This document shows positions 8,110 to 16,895 of a DNA stretch of 64,000 nucleotides, in pieces. The notes under the pieces were generated by a model. The model saw nothing but the letters and a program-made list of their open reading frames with translations. It was not told the origin of the DNA and searched no databases. Numbering within the stretch: position 1 is the stretch's first letter; every line of letters starts with the position of its first letter. The stretch is from Anaerolineales bacterium (GTDB lineage Bacteria; Chloroflexota; Anaerolineae; 4572-78; J111). The position numbers and the translations under genes are program-made. The stretch covers positions 620,001 to 684,000 of the forward strand of contig JABTUK010000002.1 of the NCBI GenBank assembly GCA_015075405.1, written 5' to 3'.

Positions 8110-9255
8110 ATGTCGGGGCGCAGCGTAGAATCTATCCAGCGCGAGCTAAAAACTCGCTACAGAAATCTTGATGAGCTGCTAGAACGCCAGGCCAAGTTTG
8201 GCATTAATGCCCCGCTGGACCTCATCAACCAGATTCATGATGAGCGCGAAGCTGTGGCCGGCCTGGAGGAGTTGCTCAAAACCGCGCCGGCCACCGAACC
8301 TCCCGCCGAAGCGGGCCAGGCTGCGGAGCGGCGAGGACGCGGCGCCGCCCTGCAAACCCTGGATGACCGGGATTGGGATAATCTGCTGCGCCGGATCAAG
8401 GATAATAACTGCACCCCTTTTCTGGGGCCGGGCCTGGGGGCTGGCATTCTACCTTCCGATCAAGAGATGGCTCAAGCCTGGGCGGCCGAGCATCGTTATC
8501 CGCTGGTAGATGGCGACAATCTGCCCCGTGTGGCCCAATTTTTGTCCATCACCCGCGACGCCGCCTTTCCCGCCGAGGACATCGCCCGGCGCTGGCAAAC
8601 CCTCAAAACCCGGCCCAACTTCCGCCAGGCCACCGAACCGCACAGTTTTCTGGCCGGCCTGCCCCTATCTCTTTATATTACCACCAATTATGATGATTTT
8701 ATGTTCCAGGCCCTCAATTATCGCCTGCGTAAAGCCAGCCGTGAGTTGTGCCGCTGGAACAACTATATCCGCGACCTGCCTTCCGTCTTTGATCCCGGTT
8801 CGACGGTTGAAATCAGCCCGGCCAGCCCGGTGGTTTATCACCTTTTTGGCCATGCCCAACTGCCTGAGTCGATGGTTTTGACTGAAGACGAGTACCTGGA
8901 CTTTTTGGTCAACATCTCCAGAGACCAGACCATTATCCCCCGCCGGATTCAAAAGGCGCTGGTCAATACCTCGCTGCTGTTCATTGGCTACGAGCTGACC
9001 GACTGGCGCTTTCGGGTGCTGTTCCGGGGGTTGATTGCCTCGTTGGAGCGCAGTTTGCGCCGCACTCGCGTGGCGATTCAATTGGCCCCGCAGCCGCCGG
9101 AAAATTCCGGCATTACCGCCGACCATGTCCGCTGGTACTTTGAAGATTACCTGGCCAAGGATGATGTGCGGATTTACTGGGGCAGCTCGCTCGACTTCAT
9201 CAAAGAACTGCGCCAGCGCTGGACAGAGTTTAATGAGCGAAACGAACCCGCCTGA
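8110..9255 (+). CDS. SIR2-like (SIR2_2) effector with N-terminal helical adaptor
   Basis: A 381-residue protein in two parts. Residues 1-58 are a helical segment (ELKTRYRNLDELLERQAKFG) that looks like an effector-associated adaptor domain. Residues 85-370 are a SIR2-like NAD-binding fold: FLGPGLGAGI at 104-113, LYITTNYDDFMF at 188-199, YHLFGHAQLPESMVLTEDEY at 243-262 and LLFIGYELTDWRFR at 289-302. This is the SIR2_2 pattern seen in anti-phage NADases. A Pro/Ala linker at 59-80 joins the parts. Its 3' end overlaps the STAND gene by 23 bases, so the two are almost certainly co-translated. An NAD-consuming effector triggered by the STAND partner is inferred, not shown. Confidence 0.8.
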   Translation: MSGRSVESIQRELKTRYRNLDELLERQAKFGINAPLDLINQIHDEREAVAGLEELLKTAPATEPPAEAGQAAERRGRGAALQTLDDRDWDNLLRRIKDNNCTPFLGPGLGAGILPSDQEMAQAWAAEHRYPLVDGDNLPRVAQFLSITRDAAFPAEDIARRWQTLKTRPNFRQATEPHSFLAGLPLSLYITTNYDDFMFQALNYRLRKASRELCRWNNYIRDLPSVFDPGSTVEISPASPVVYHLFGHAQLPESMVLTEDEYLDFLVNISRDQTIIPRRIQKALVNTSLLFIGYELTDWRFRVLFRGLIASLERSLRRTRVAIQLAPQPPENSGITADHVRWYFEDYLAKDDVRIYWGSSLDFIKELRQRWTEFNERNEPA

Positions 9256-12200
9256 AAATTTGTCCAAAAACCCCTATGTCGGCCCGCGCCCCTTTGAGCC
9301 GCACGAACAGCAGCTTTTTTTTGGCCGGGATTGGGAGGCCGAGGAGTTGGTGGCCCTGATTGTGGCTCATCCGGCGGTGCTGTTTTATGCCCAGTCGGGC
9401 GCCGGTAAAAGCTCGCTGCTCAACGCCGAAGTCATCCCCAAGCTGCAAGCCGAAGAAGGCTGCGAAGTGCTGCCGGTCGCCCGTGTGCGCGGCGACATCC
9501 CCGCCGGTATTCAGACCGAGCAAATTGAAAATTTGTATGCTTTCAATACGCTGCTCAACTGGACCGAGGAAATTAGCGCCATCACCCCGGAACAGCTTAT
9601 CCAGCTTACCCTGGCCGAATTTTTGAAGTTACTGCCCCACCAGAGCGACAAGGAAGGGTATCCAGCCTTGCGGGTCATTATTTTTGACCAGTTTGAAGAG
9701 CTATTTACCTTTTACCCGCAACGCTGGCCGGAGCGAGAGAAATTTTTTGTCCAGATCAACCAGGCCCTGGCCGATGACTCCTTGCTGCGGGTGCTGTTTG
9801 TCATCCGCGAAGATTACCTGGCCCAACTCGACCCGTACCTGCCCCTGCTGCCGGAGCAGCTCCGCTACCGTTTTCGCCTGGAGCGGCTGCACCGTGAGGC
9901 GGCGCTGGCAGCGGTGGTGGGACCGTTGCAAGGCACAGGGCGCTCCTTTGCTCCCGGCGTGGCCGAGGCGCTGGTAGCCGAACTGCTGAAAATTCGGGTC
10001 GAGAGCCGGGCCGGCGAGGTGGCCGAAGCGCCGGGCGAGTTTGTCGAGCCGGTGCAGTTGCAGGTGGTCTGCCAGAGCTTGTGGGATGGGTTGCCCCCGG
10101 ATGTGGCCGAAATCACCGAGAGCCAACTGCTGGCCTTTGGCAATGTGGACCAGGCCCTCACCCGATTTTACGAAAAGGCGCTGTATGACACCATTCAACG
10201 GCTGGGACTGACTTCGGAGATGGCCCGCTGGTTTCCGCTCTATGCCGTCTGGCGGTTACGGAACTGGTTTGAGCGCGATTTGATCACACCCGCCGGCACC
10301 CGCGGCCTGGTCTATCGCGGCGCAGACTCGACCGGCGGCGTGCCCAACACGGCCGTGGATATGTTGGAAAGCCGCCATATTATCCGGGCCGAGCAGCGGG
10401 CTGGGGCGCGCTGGTACGAGCTAACCCACGACCGTTTTATTCGGCCCATCCAGCAATCAAACACCCGCTGGCAGACCAACAAGTTAAAGCAGATTGCTAT
10501 AACCGGCGGGAGTCTGATTGGCCTGGCGATAGTTGCCCTCATCTTGATTACCAGTTTTATCGCCCAATTTGCCGCCAATGTTGGCGCAGAAGTTGCGGTG
10601 ACTGCCGCCGCGGCCGCCCAGGTAGAAGCTACGGCCACAGCCGTGCTGGCCCAGGCCACCCAGATGGCCGAGTCGGCGGCGGCGCAGGCCGCAGAAGTGG
10701 AGGCGACCAGCACGGCGGCGGCCCAAACCGTGCGCAAAGACCGGGTGCGTCCGCTGCGACCCGGTTTGAGCATCGGCCTGGAAGGTACGGAAAGCGTAGG
10801 GACGCTGGGCGCGTTTGTGGTTGACGAGGCCGGCCAGATTTATCTGTTGAGCACCACCAATAGTTTGGGCGGCTCGGCTTCGCGGTCCCAGGTATTGCAG
10901 CCGGCCTTTTTTGATGGCGGACAAGCGCGGGAGGACGTGATAGCAAGCCAGGTTATAGCCTTACCCCAAACCACTTCGATGCCGGCGGTGCGGATGGTCG
11001 CCCTGGCTCGCCTCGTCTCTGGCCTTCAGATTCAAACGGTTATTCCTGAGATTGGCCCCATTCGCGGAGTGCGCGAACCGGAAGTGGGCATGACCGTGCG
11101 TAAAGTGGGCCGCACCACCGGGCTAACGGAAGGCACGATCAGGAGTCTGGATGAGCGCATTAGTGTTGCCACCCTCAATGGGACGGTTCAACTACGGGAT
11201 GTCATCCGTGTCTCGCCCATGTCGGCCACCGGCGACGGTGGGGCATTGGTGGTGGATAGTGAAGGGTATGCCATTGGGGTGATTGTCGCCACCTCTGAGC
11301 GGGGCACGTTTTTAGCGCCGTTTGAGGAAGTGCTGGATGAATTTGAGGTTGAGTTGTTGACCCCACCGGTAGCCGAATCCGCTTACGCGTACGGCCTGAA
11401 TGATCGCGGCGGCGAGAAGTTGCTACTGGATGACGAAGGGCAGGCCAAAGGCTGGGTGCTGATTTCGGAGGCGATTGGCGCTGACCCGGCCAACACCAAT
11501 GGCAGCGATTACACCGACCTGGCTTACCAGGGTTTTGGGGTCATTATTCAGCTCAATTATGGGGTTGGTTCTGCCGGAACGCTGCCGCTGCCCGAGCAAT
11601 ATCCTGATTTTGCCCGCCGGGCGGCCAATTTTGTGGCTCATTCGGCCGGGGCCAATAGCTGGATTGTCGGCTACGAGATGAATTCGGAGCGATATTGGCC
11701 GCGCCTGCCCAGCGGTCTGGGCGATGGTATCACCCCCCGCCAGTATGCCGACTGTTATAAGCTGGTGCGCGAGGCCATTCATGCCCTACCCGGCCACGAG
11801 AACGACCGGGTGCTGGTCGGCCCGATTGCCCCCTGGAACGGCCAGCTCTCCTACGAAGCCGACGGGCGAGGTCAATATCCGGCCAATCAAATCCCCGGTG
11901 CGCCCCCGGATTACCCTTTTTACGGTTTTTTCGGTGATTGGATTGTTTATTTGCGCGACATCCTGGTGACCATCGGCCCGGAAAATGTGGACGGGATCGC
12001 TCTTCATGCCTACACCCACGGCTACGACCAGGCCCTGGTTTTTAGCGACGCCAAAATGAATCCACCCTTTGAGAATTATCACTATCACTTCCGCACCTAC
12101 CGAGATCAAATGAACATTATCCCCCCGGAATTTCGCCATTTGCCGGTCTACCTGACCGAAACTAACGGCGGCAATGCCGATGGTATCACCTGGCCCGACA

Positions 12201-12382
12201 TCAACAGCGGCTGGGTGCAGAATGTCTACCGGGAGATTGACGACTGGAACAAAGCCGGCAATCAGCCCATCCGGGCGGTGCTGCTCTATCGCTGGTCTAA
12301 TGTAGATGGTTGGGGCATCGAGGGCAAACCCCAGGTGCAAGAAGATTTCCTGGAGGCCATAGACCGGGAATATCGCTGGTAA
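9233..12382 (+). CDS. Membrane STAND ATPase fused to a trypsin-fold domain and a glycosidase-like barrel
   Basis: The ATG at 9233 gives 1049 residues and places NPYVGPRPFEPHEQQLFFGR, the typical nSTAND1 opening, at 13-32. Walker A is QSGAGKSS (54-61) and Walker B is IIFDQFEELF (149-158). A winged-helix-like segment ends near 405. One membrane helix spans about 422-446, and an Ala-rich stalk runs 450-500. Residues ~513-705 resemble a trypsin-like serine protease, but the GDSGG site reads GDGGA (667-671), so the nucleophile Ser is missing. Residues ~711-1049 resemble a TIM-barrel glycosidase, with GYEMNSE (E815) and LTETNGG (E976) in acid/base and nucleophile positions. The inferred topology is ATPase inside and the other two domains outside. 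A sensor for envelope glycans or phage binding is a guess. Confidence 0.75.
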   Translation: MSETNPPENLSKNPYVGPRPFEPHEQQLFFGRDWEAEELVALIVAHPAVLFYAQSGAGKSSLLNAEVIPKLQAEEGCEVLPVARVRGDIPAGIQTEQIENLYAFNTLLNWTEEISAITPEQLIQLTLAEFLKLLPHQSDKEGYPALRVIIFDQFEELFTFYPQRWPEREKFFVQINQALADDSLLRVLFVIREDYLAQLDPYLPLLPEQLRYRFRLERLHREAALAAVVGPLQGTGRSFAPGVAEALVAELLKIRVESRAGEVAEAPGEFVEPVQLQVVCQSLWDGLPPDVAEITESQLLAFGNVDQALTRFYEKALYDTIQRLGLTSEMARWFPLYAVWRLRNWFERDLITPAGTRGLVYRGADSTGGVPNTAVDMLESRHIIRAEQRAGARWYELTHDRFIRPIQQSNTRWQTNKLKQIAITGGSLIGLAIVALILITSFIAQFAANVGAEVAVTAAAAAQVEATATAVLAQATQMAESAAAQAAEVEATSTAAAQTVRKDRVRPLRPGLSIGLEGTESVGTLGAFVVDEAGQIYLLSTTNSLGGSASRSQVLQPAFFDGGQAREDVIASQVIALPQTTSMPAVRMVALARLVSGLQIQTVIPEIGPIRGVREPEVGMTVRKVGRTTGLTEGTIRSLDERISVATLNGTVQLRDVIRVSPMSATGDGGALVVDSEGYAIGVIVATSERGTFLAPFEEVLDEFEVELLTPPVAESAYAYGLNDRGGEKLLLDDEGQAKGWVLISEAIGADPANTNGSDYTDLAYQGFGVIIQLNYGVGSAGTLPLPEQYPDFARRAANFVAHSAGANSWIVGYEMNSERYWPRLPSGLGDGITPRQYADCYKLVREAIHALPGHENDRVLVGPIAPWNGQLSYEADGRGQYPANQIPGAPPDYPFYGFFGDWIVYLRDILVTIGPENVDGIALHAYTHGYDQALVFSDAKMNPPFENYHYHFRTYRDQMNIIPPEFRHLPVYLTETNGGNADGITWPDINSGWVQNVYREIDDWNKAGNQPIRAVLLYRWSNVDGWGIEGKPQVQEDFLEAIDREYRW

Positions 12383-12383
12383 C

Positions 12384-12425
12384 TGTCATTGCGAGGGCGC
12401 GAAGCGCCCTCGCAATGACATGACA
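12384..12425. repeat. Palindromic REP-like hairpin (TGTCATTGCGAGG type)
   Basis: TGTCATTGCGAGGGCG and CGCCCTCGCAATGACA are perfect 16-bp complements around CGAAG. Repeats opening TGTCATTGCGAGG are dispersed in many bacterial genomes. It lies directly after the STAND gene's stop and before the CocE gene, where it would act as a strong transcript-end hairpin. Confidence 0.8.
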
Positions 12426-12446
12426 GTTATTTCTAGAGGAGACCCC

Positions 12447-14492
12447 ATGCAAGTCAAAACCGATTTTGCCCACCCTATCCGGGAGATTGAAAACACCTGG
12501 ATTCCTCTCTCCGACGGAACCCGGCTGGCGGCCCGCATCTGGCTGCCCCTAGACGCCGAAGCTAACCCGACCCCGGCGCTGTTGGAATATTTGCCCTACC
12601 GCAAGTCGGATGGGACAGCCAGCCGGGACGCCCTGCGTCACCCCTACCTGGCCAGACATGGTTATGCCTGCGTCCGGGTGGATATGCGCGGCAGCGGCGA
12701 CTCGGATGGGATACTGTACGACGAGTATCTGCCCCAGGAGCAAGACGATGCCCTGGAAATCCTGGCCTGGATTGCCGCCCAGCCCTGGTGCAACGGCTCC
12801 ATTGGCATGTTTGGCATCTCCTGGGGCGGCTTCAACAGCTTGCAGATTGCCGCCCGCCGTCCACCCGAACTCAAAGCGATCATCACTGTCTGCTCCACCG
12901 ACGACCGCTACGCCGACGACGTGCATTACACCGGCGGCTGCGTGCTGGCTTATGATATGCTGGCCTGGGCCTCGATTATGCTGGTCTACAACGCCAGCCC
13001 GCCCGACCCGCGCTTTGTAGGGGACCGCTGGCGCGAGATGTGGTTTGAACGCATGGCCAAGACGCCGCCCTACATCGAGGCCTGGCTCAGCCACCAGCGC
13101 CGCGACGCTTACTGGAAACACGGCTCGGTTTGCGAGGATTTTGGGGCCATTACCATCCCGGTTTACGCCGTTGGTGGTTGGGCCGATGGCTACCCCAACG
13201 CCGTTCCGCGCCTGCTGGCCGGACTGGCCGGGCCGCGCAAAGGTTTGCTCGGTCCCTGGGCGCACACCTACCCGGAAGCAGGCAGCCCCGGCCCGGCGAT
13301 TGGCTTTTTACAGGAAAGTTTGCGCTGGTGGGATTACTGGTTGAAGGGGATCGAGACCGGTATTATGGATGAACCTATGCTGCGCTCCTGGCTGCAAGAG
13401 AGCCAGCCCCCCCGCACTCACTACACCGAGCGTCCCGGCCGCTGGGTCGCCGACCCATCCTGGCCGTCGCCCCATGTCAAACCGCAAACCTATACTCTCA
13501 ACGGAGATGGAACGATGTGGAAGGATGAAAAAAAATCTTCATCCTTCATCCTTCATCCTTCATCCTTTTCTCTGTCCGGTTTGCAGACCACCGGCCTCGA
13601 CACCGGGGCCTGGTGTTCCTACGGCCTGCCGGGCGATTACCCGGCCGACCAGCGGGCCGATAATGGCCAATCGCTGGTTTTTACCTCGGCGGCGGTGGAT
13701 GCGCCGCTTGATATTCTCGGTTTTCCAGAGGTCAAGCTGACCCTGGCGGCGGACCAACCGCTCGCCTTTGTCTCTGCCCGTCTCTCGGATGTGGCCCCTG
13801 ATGGCGCGTCAACCCTGGTCAGTTGGGGCGTCCTCAACCTGACCCATCGTGAAAGTCACGAATTTCCCAGCCCCCTGACGCCGGGCGAGTCGGTCACAGT
13901 GACTTTTCCCTTGAAAGTGGTGGGCTACACCCTGCCGCCCGGCCACCGCTGGCGCATCGCCATTTCGCCGACCCACTGGCCGATGGTCTGGCCTTCGCCC
14001 AAGCCCGTCACCCTGACCCTCTTCACCGGCGAGTCGAGCCAGTTGATTTTGCCGGTTCGACCCCCTCAGCCGGAAGATGCGCAGCTTCAACCCTTTGGAC
14101 CGGCTGAAGGGTCTGCGCCTCTACCTGTCGAAACGCTGCGAACCAGCAAAATTCAGCGCCGTAAACAGACCGACCTGGCGACCGGCCTGACCGAACTGCA
14201 AAATCTGTTTGATTTTGGGCGGACCCGTTACAGTGATAACGGACTTGAAGTGGAGGACATCACCACCGATACCTACACCATTGTCGAGGGCGACCCCCTC
14301 TCGGCCACCGTCCGCAGCGACCGTTTTGTGGAATATCAACGGGGGGATTGGCAGATTCGCCTCAAAACCGGCAGCACCATGACCGCCGACGCGGAAAAGT
14401 TTCACGTGACCAACCTGCTGGAGGCGTATGAAGGTGAAGCACGGGTTTTTGCCAAAACGTGGACGTTTAGTGTGCCGAGGGATAGGGTTTAG
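12447..14492 (+). CDS. CocE/NonD-family serine hydrolase (X-Pro dipeptidyl-peptidase S15 type)
   Basis: The start is the ATG at 12447, preceded by AGAGGAG, giving 681 residues. The alpha/beta-hydrolase core has the nucleophile elbow GISWGGFNSLQ, the Asp region AVGGWADGYPNAVPRLLAG and the His in GPWAHTYPEAGSPGP. The C-terminal half is the jelly-roll PepX_C domain (VDAPLDILGFPEVKLTLAAD onwards). The family cleaves peptides, esters or amides; the substrate is unknown. A word-type repeat at 13520-13568 is inserted in frame between the two halves and adds KKSSSFILHPSSFSLSG to a surface linker. It is possibly co-transcribed with the SIR2/STAND pair, but a hairpin separates them. Confidence 0.9.
   Translation: MQVKTDFAHPIREIENTWIPLSDGTRLAARIWLPLDAEANPTPALLEYLPYRKSDGTASRDALRHPYLARHGYACVRVDMRGSGDSDGILYDEYLPQEQDDALEILAWIAAQPWCNGSIGMFGISWGGFNSLQIAARRPPELKAIITVCSTDDRYADDVHYTGGCVLAYDMLAWASIMLVYNASPPDPRFVGDRWREMWFERMAKTPPYIEAWLSHQRRDAYWKHGSVCEDFGAITIPVYAVGGWADGYPNAVPRLLAGLAGPRKGLLGPWAHTYPEAGSPGPAIGFLQESLRWWDYWLKGIETGIMDEPMLRSWLQESQPPRTHYTERPGRWVADPSWPSPHVKPQTYTLNGDGTMWKDEKKSSSFILHPSSFSLSGLQTTGLDTGAWCSYGLPGDYPADQRADNGQSLVFTSAAVDAPLDILGFPEVKLTLAADQPLAFVSARLSDVAPDGASTLVSWGVLNLTHRESHEFPSPLTPGESVTVTFPLKVVGYTLPPGHRWRIAISPTHWPMVWPSPKPVTLTLFTGESSQLILPVRPPQPEDAQLQPFGPAEGSAPLPVETLRTSKIQRRKQTDLATGLTELQNLFDFGRTRYSDNGLEVEDITTDTYTIVEGDPLSATVRSDRFVEYQRGDWQIRLKTGSTMTADAEKFHVTNLLEAYEGEARVFAKTWTFSVPRDRV
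13520..13568. repeat. In-frame word repeat (ATCCTTC family) inside the CocE gene
   Basis: AAGGATGAA on the left and four CATCCTT words on the right form a lopsided palindrome within the coding sequence without breaking the frame. The same DNA words, read in the same frame, give nearly the same peptide (FILHPSSF) in the TIR/STAND/WD40 protein at 47763-47841. Confidence 0.85.
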
Positions 14493-14737
14493 TTAGCCCG
14501 AGAAGACGTTTTTTTATGATCGCTTTCTCCGGGCTGGAGTGGATGCGTAATCTCGCCCATCTCGCACCCCCTACAGCAAATTGGACCACCGATAGATTTC
14601 GGGTAAATCAAAGGATTAATATAGACAAGATTGGAGCATTTGGATAGGGGATAAAACAAAACCGGATCATGATTTTAGTGGTATTGTTACGCCGCCATTT
14701 TCTGGAATGAATGCTCGTTACATCGAAGGTTGGCATT
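14493..14737. other. Intergenic stretch with no gene seen
   Basis: No convincing coding sequence was found between the CocE gene and the integrase remnant. An imperfect hairpin (AGCCCGAGAA with TTCTCCGGGCT, 14497-14537) just after the CocE stop could serve as a terminator. The rest is AT-richer and unremarkable. Confidence 0.4.
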
Positions 14738-14878
14738 TTAGGAATAGCGATAACTCTGGGCCACCCCCGCCATCGCCTGGCTATAATCCCTGGTGATGGT
14801 GCTATCATAAAGCCGAGCATGCCGCAGCGTTGTCTCCACGCGCTGGTGGCCCAAAACGCCAAGATACCTCCTGGTGGT
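14738..14878 (-). pseudogene. Tyrosine integrase C-terminal remnant
   Basis: The minus strand reads YLGVLGHQRVETTLRHARLY followed by DSTITRDYSQAMAGVAQSYR, then YS and a stop. This is the end of a phage-type integrase: the LGHxxxETT box with its His and the catalytic Tyr in ARLYD. There is no upstream catalytic domain; reading back meets a stop within about 16 codons. It faces away from the integrase N-terminal piece at 14934, across a palindromic junction. Confidence 0.75.
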
Positions 14879-14929
14879 AGAATGGTTTTAGAACCAACTC
14901 CGGTTCTAAATCATCTAACCATCAGGAGG
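14867..14929. repeat. Palindromic junction between two integrase remnants
   Basis: The centre is a perfect TTTAGAACC-AACTCC-GGTTCTAAA inverted repeat (14887-14910). The outer arms CCTCCTGGTGG and CCATCAGGAGG match at 10 of 11 positions at the same distance from the centre. The right arm includes the AGGAGG ribosome site of the integrase fragment at 14934. Symmetry at the join suggests an inverted duplication or a recombinase site. Confidence 0.65.
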
Positions 14930-14933
14930 AAAA

Positions 14934-15296
14934 ATGTTCCCCGAAATCGAACAATTTAAGAAGCACCTGTGGCGGCAAAGACGGCACACCAGCACCCACC
15001 GCCACTACACCAGCGATTTGCGGCTCTTCTTCGCCTGGGCGGGTAAGCCGCCCGCTGCTATCACCATTAGCGATGTGGATGCCTACATCGCTCACTGCCA
15101 AGAGCAAGGCCACGCCATCGCCACGATCAATCGGCGCTTGACAGCCCTACGCTCGTTTTACCAATTCCTCGCCACCGAAAGTGACAATCTACCCATCAAC
15201 CCGGTTCTCCCCCAGCGACACTTGATTCGCCAAAGGCACCGCCTGCCTCGCGATGTTGCCGATGCCACGCTCGACCGGCTCAACGTTGTTTGCTAA
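14934..15296 (+). pseudogene. Tyrosine integrase N-terminal remnant (core-binding domain only)
   Basis: 120 residues with the SAM-like core-binding fold of tyrosine recombinases: FKKHLWRQRRHTSTHRHYTS, then ITISDVDAYIAHCQEQGHA and TINRRLTALRSFYQFLATES. It stops after LPRDVADATLDRL, exactly where the catalytic domain should begin. The catalytic Arg, His and Tyr are missing. It has its own AGGAGG ribosome site. It is non-functional as a recombinase and could at most bind DNA. Confidence 0.8.
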
Positions 15297-15335
15297 GTTG
15301 GGGAAATAAGGTAAGATTATCGTAAGGAGTTGCCT

Positions 15336-15704
15336 ATGGAGCATGTCACTATTACCTTGAGTGGGGAAGGCGTACAGGATACCCAAGATTTGAATATTCA
15401 GGTTTCTATCGCCGCCATTATCAATGTCACCGCCAAAGCCGCCCGGCGACAAGCCACAGCCTGGTTAGCCAGCGAGGTCGGGAATATGTTGATAGGTGGT
15501 GTCCCCCAGCTTGTCATTAGCCAAAGAGTCATCTGGCGTGTCCCCGCCCTGTTGACTTCCTCGAAGCTAGGGCCTGTCGGAGAAGTGGGGGCCGTAGAGG
15601 TGGACGCCGATACGGCTGAACTTCTGGTTACGCCGGAGTTACGAGCGCGAATTTTGGACAATGTCCAACAGCTTACCTATTCCGCATCGTCCTCAGTTAG
15701 CTGA
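15336..15704 (+). CDS. Small conserved-looking protein of unknown function
   Basis: 122 residues from an ATG with AAGGAG six bases upstream. No domain is recognised. The middle has a predicted helix-turn-helix-like run (VTAKAARRQATAWLASEVGN) followed by a strand-rich segment ending in VGEVGAVEVDADTAELLVTP. It overlaps the start of the broken C39-peptidase-like gene by 44 bases, so the two probably formed one operon. An accessory, chaperone-like or antitoxin-like partner of the peptidase is possible; the sequence does not decide. Confidence 0.65.
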   Translation: MEHVTITLSGEGVQDTQDLNIQVSIAAIINVTAKAARRQATAWLASEVGNMLIGGVPQLVISQRVIWRVPALLTSSKLGPVGEVGAVEVDADTAELLVTPELRARILDNVQQLTYSASSSVS

Positions 15705-15789
15705 TGGTTACTGCCTGCCCGCCTGCGTCCAGATGGTGCTGGCTTATTGGGGTATCGAGCGGGACCAGGCTGAGTTGGCTGTACAATAG
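15661..15789 (+). pseudogene. C39-peptidase-like gene truncated by an IS5-type insertion
   Basis: The frame starting ATG 15661 reads SLPIPHRPQLADGYCLPACV, then QMVLAYWGIERDQAELAVQ and a stop. DGYCLPACVQMVLAYWG is the C39-type papain-fold opening, with an active-site Cys region followed by a helix. The last residues and the TAG stop come from the left end of the inserted element at 15784. Only about 41 of an expected 150-200 residues remain and no continuation is seen beyond the element, so the gene is dead. Confidence 0.7.
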
Positions 15790-16860
15790 AGTTGTTGCAG
15801 AATAAAGATACAAGGGTGTAAACTAACCGGGACCATACTCGAAAAAGAATAAGGATGAACCGGATATGATCATCAGCTATGCCGAGTTAAAGAAAAAACC
15901 AAGGATCTTGAAAGGCTTCGCCGGTGTCACTGCAGCAGAGTTCGAAGAGTTAGAGGCCAAAGCCGAACCCCTCTGGCAAGACCAGGAATTCAAACGGTTA
16001 GACCGGCCTGATCGAAAACGCGCCATCGGCGGGGGTCAGCACCAAACTCTGCCTTTTCGGGAACAATTACTGATGACCCTGGTTTGGTTGCGGTTGTACT
16101 TGGTGCTGGAAGCACTGGGCTATCTGTTCGGGGTGGACAAATCCACCGCCAGTCGCTACACCCATTCCGTGCTACCGGTGTTACGTCAGGTGGGTGAAGC
16201 CACCTTGGGCTGGCCCGAGCCGGTCAAACGGGGTCAGGGTAAAAGACTTGAGCAGGTTTGGCAGGAACAGCCCGATCTGTTTGCCTATGTTGACGCCACC
16301 GAACAGCGCATTCGGCGTTCCAGCAATGACGAGCAACAAAGGAAAGATTTCTCCGGTAAAAAGAAGCAGCACAGCCGCAAAACCCAGTTCATCGTCAATG
16401 AAGCGGGGATTGTCCGGGACCTGAGCCAGTCCAGCCCTGGCTCCAAGCACGACCGCAAGCATTTTAGCGATTCCGGCGCTGCGGCCAAAATCCCCAAAGA
16501 GACCAGCGTGGGCGGTGACTTGGGGTATCAAGGGATTCAGGATGATTTACCGGATCATAGCCTGATCATCCCTTTTAAGAAGTCCAAACTTCAACCGCTG
16601 ACCGATGAACAAAAACTGCTCAACCAGGAGTTTGCCCGAGGCCGGATTATTGTTGAAAACACCATCTGCCAGTTTAAGCATTTCCGCGTGTTAGCTGAGC
16701 GGTTTCGACACGATGTTGACAAGTATGATAATGCTTTTCGGTCAGTCCTGGCTATCGTCAATCCGCGCATTCAAAAGCGGGGAGCGGCCGCCGCCGCCTA
16801 ACTCTCTGGTCGGGGAGGGGGAAACTTGTTCTATCCCCTTATTCTGCAATAACTCTATTG
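15784..16860. mobile_element. IS5-type insertion sequence (~1.08 kb)
   Basis: The terminal inverted repeats are 22 bp: 15784-15805 (CAATAGAGTTGTTGC...) and 16839-16860 (...GCAATAACTCTATTG), with one mismatch. One intact transposase gene lies inside. If the true ends begin at GAGTTGTTGC, the flanking TA on each side could be the 2-bp target duplication used by some IS5 groups. The left end cuts a C39-peptidase-like gene and the right end lies 36 bases before the nrnA coding start. Confidence 0.88.
15866..16801 (+). CDS. IS5-type DDE transposase (DDE_Tnp_4 with HTH_Tnp_4)
   Basis: 311 residues. The N-terminal helix-turn-helix region has LMTLVWLRLYLVLEALGYLF near residue 70, then GVDKSTASRYTHSVLPVL. 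The DDE core has DATEQRIRRSS (first Asp), GGDLGYQGI (second Asp) and EFARGRIIVENTICQFKHFR (Glu). All three acidic positions are visible and the frame is open, so it may be active. It is the only gene of the element. A C-terminal Ala tail (AAAAA) precedes the stop. Confidence 0.92.
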   Translation: MIISYAELKKKPRILKGFAGVTAAEFEELEAKAEPLWQDQEFKRLDRPDRKRAIGGGQHQTLPFREQLLMTLVWLRLYLVLEALGYLFGVDKSTASRYTHSVLPVLRQVGEATLGWPEPVKRGQGKRLEQVWQEQPDLFAYVDATEQRIRRSSNDEQQRKDFSGKKKQHSRKTQFIVNEAGIVRDLSQSSPGSKHDRKHFSDSGAAAKIPKETSVGGDLGYQGIQDDLPDHSLIIPFKKSKLQPLTDEQKLLNQEFARGRIIVENTICQFKHFRVLAERFRHDVDKYDNAFRSVLAIVNPRIQKRGAAAAA

Positions 16861-16895
16861 CCAAAAATTCAAGATTAGGGCACAATCAGGCCACT

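Noticed and set aside
9035-9232. N-terminal extension of the STAND protein upstream of 9233
   Set aside because: It lies in another frame of the SIR2 gene and its composition is unlike a real protein. The family opening begins right after ATG 9233.
14608-14862. 84-residue minus-strand protein spanning the integrase remnant
   Set aside because: It is in a different frame from the recognisable integrase tail. The integrase frame is the meaningful one.
15784-16860. Target-site duplication of the IS
   Set aside because: With 22-bp ends no direct duplication is visible. A TA duplication is possible only if the ends are set 5 bases inward, so no claim is made beyond noting it.
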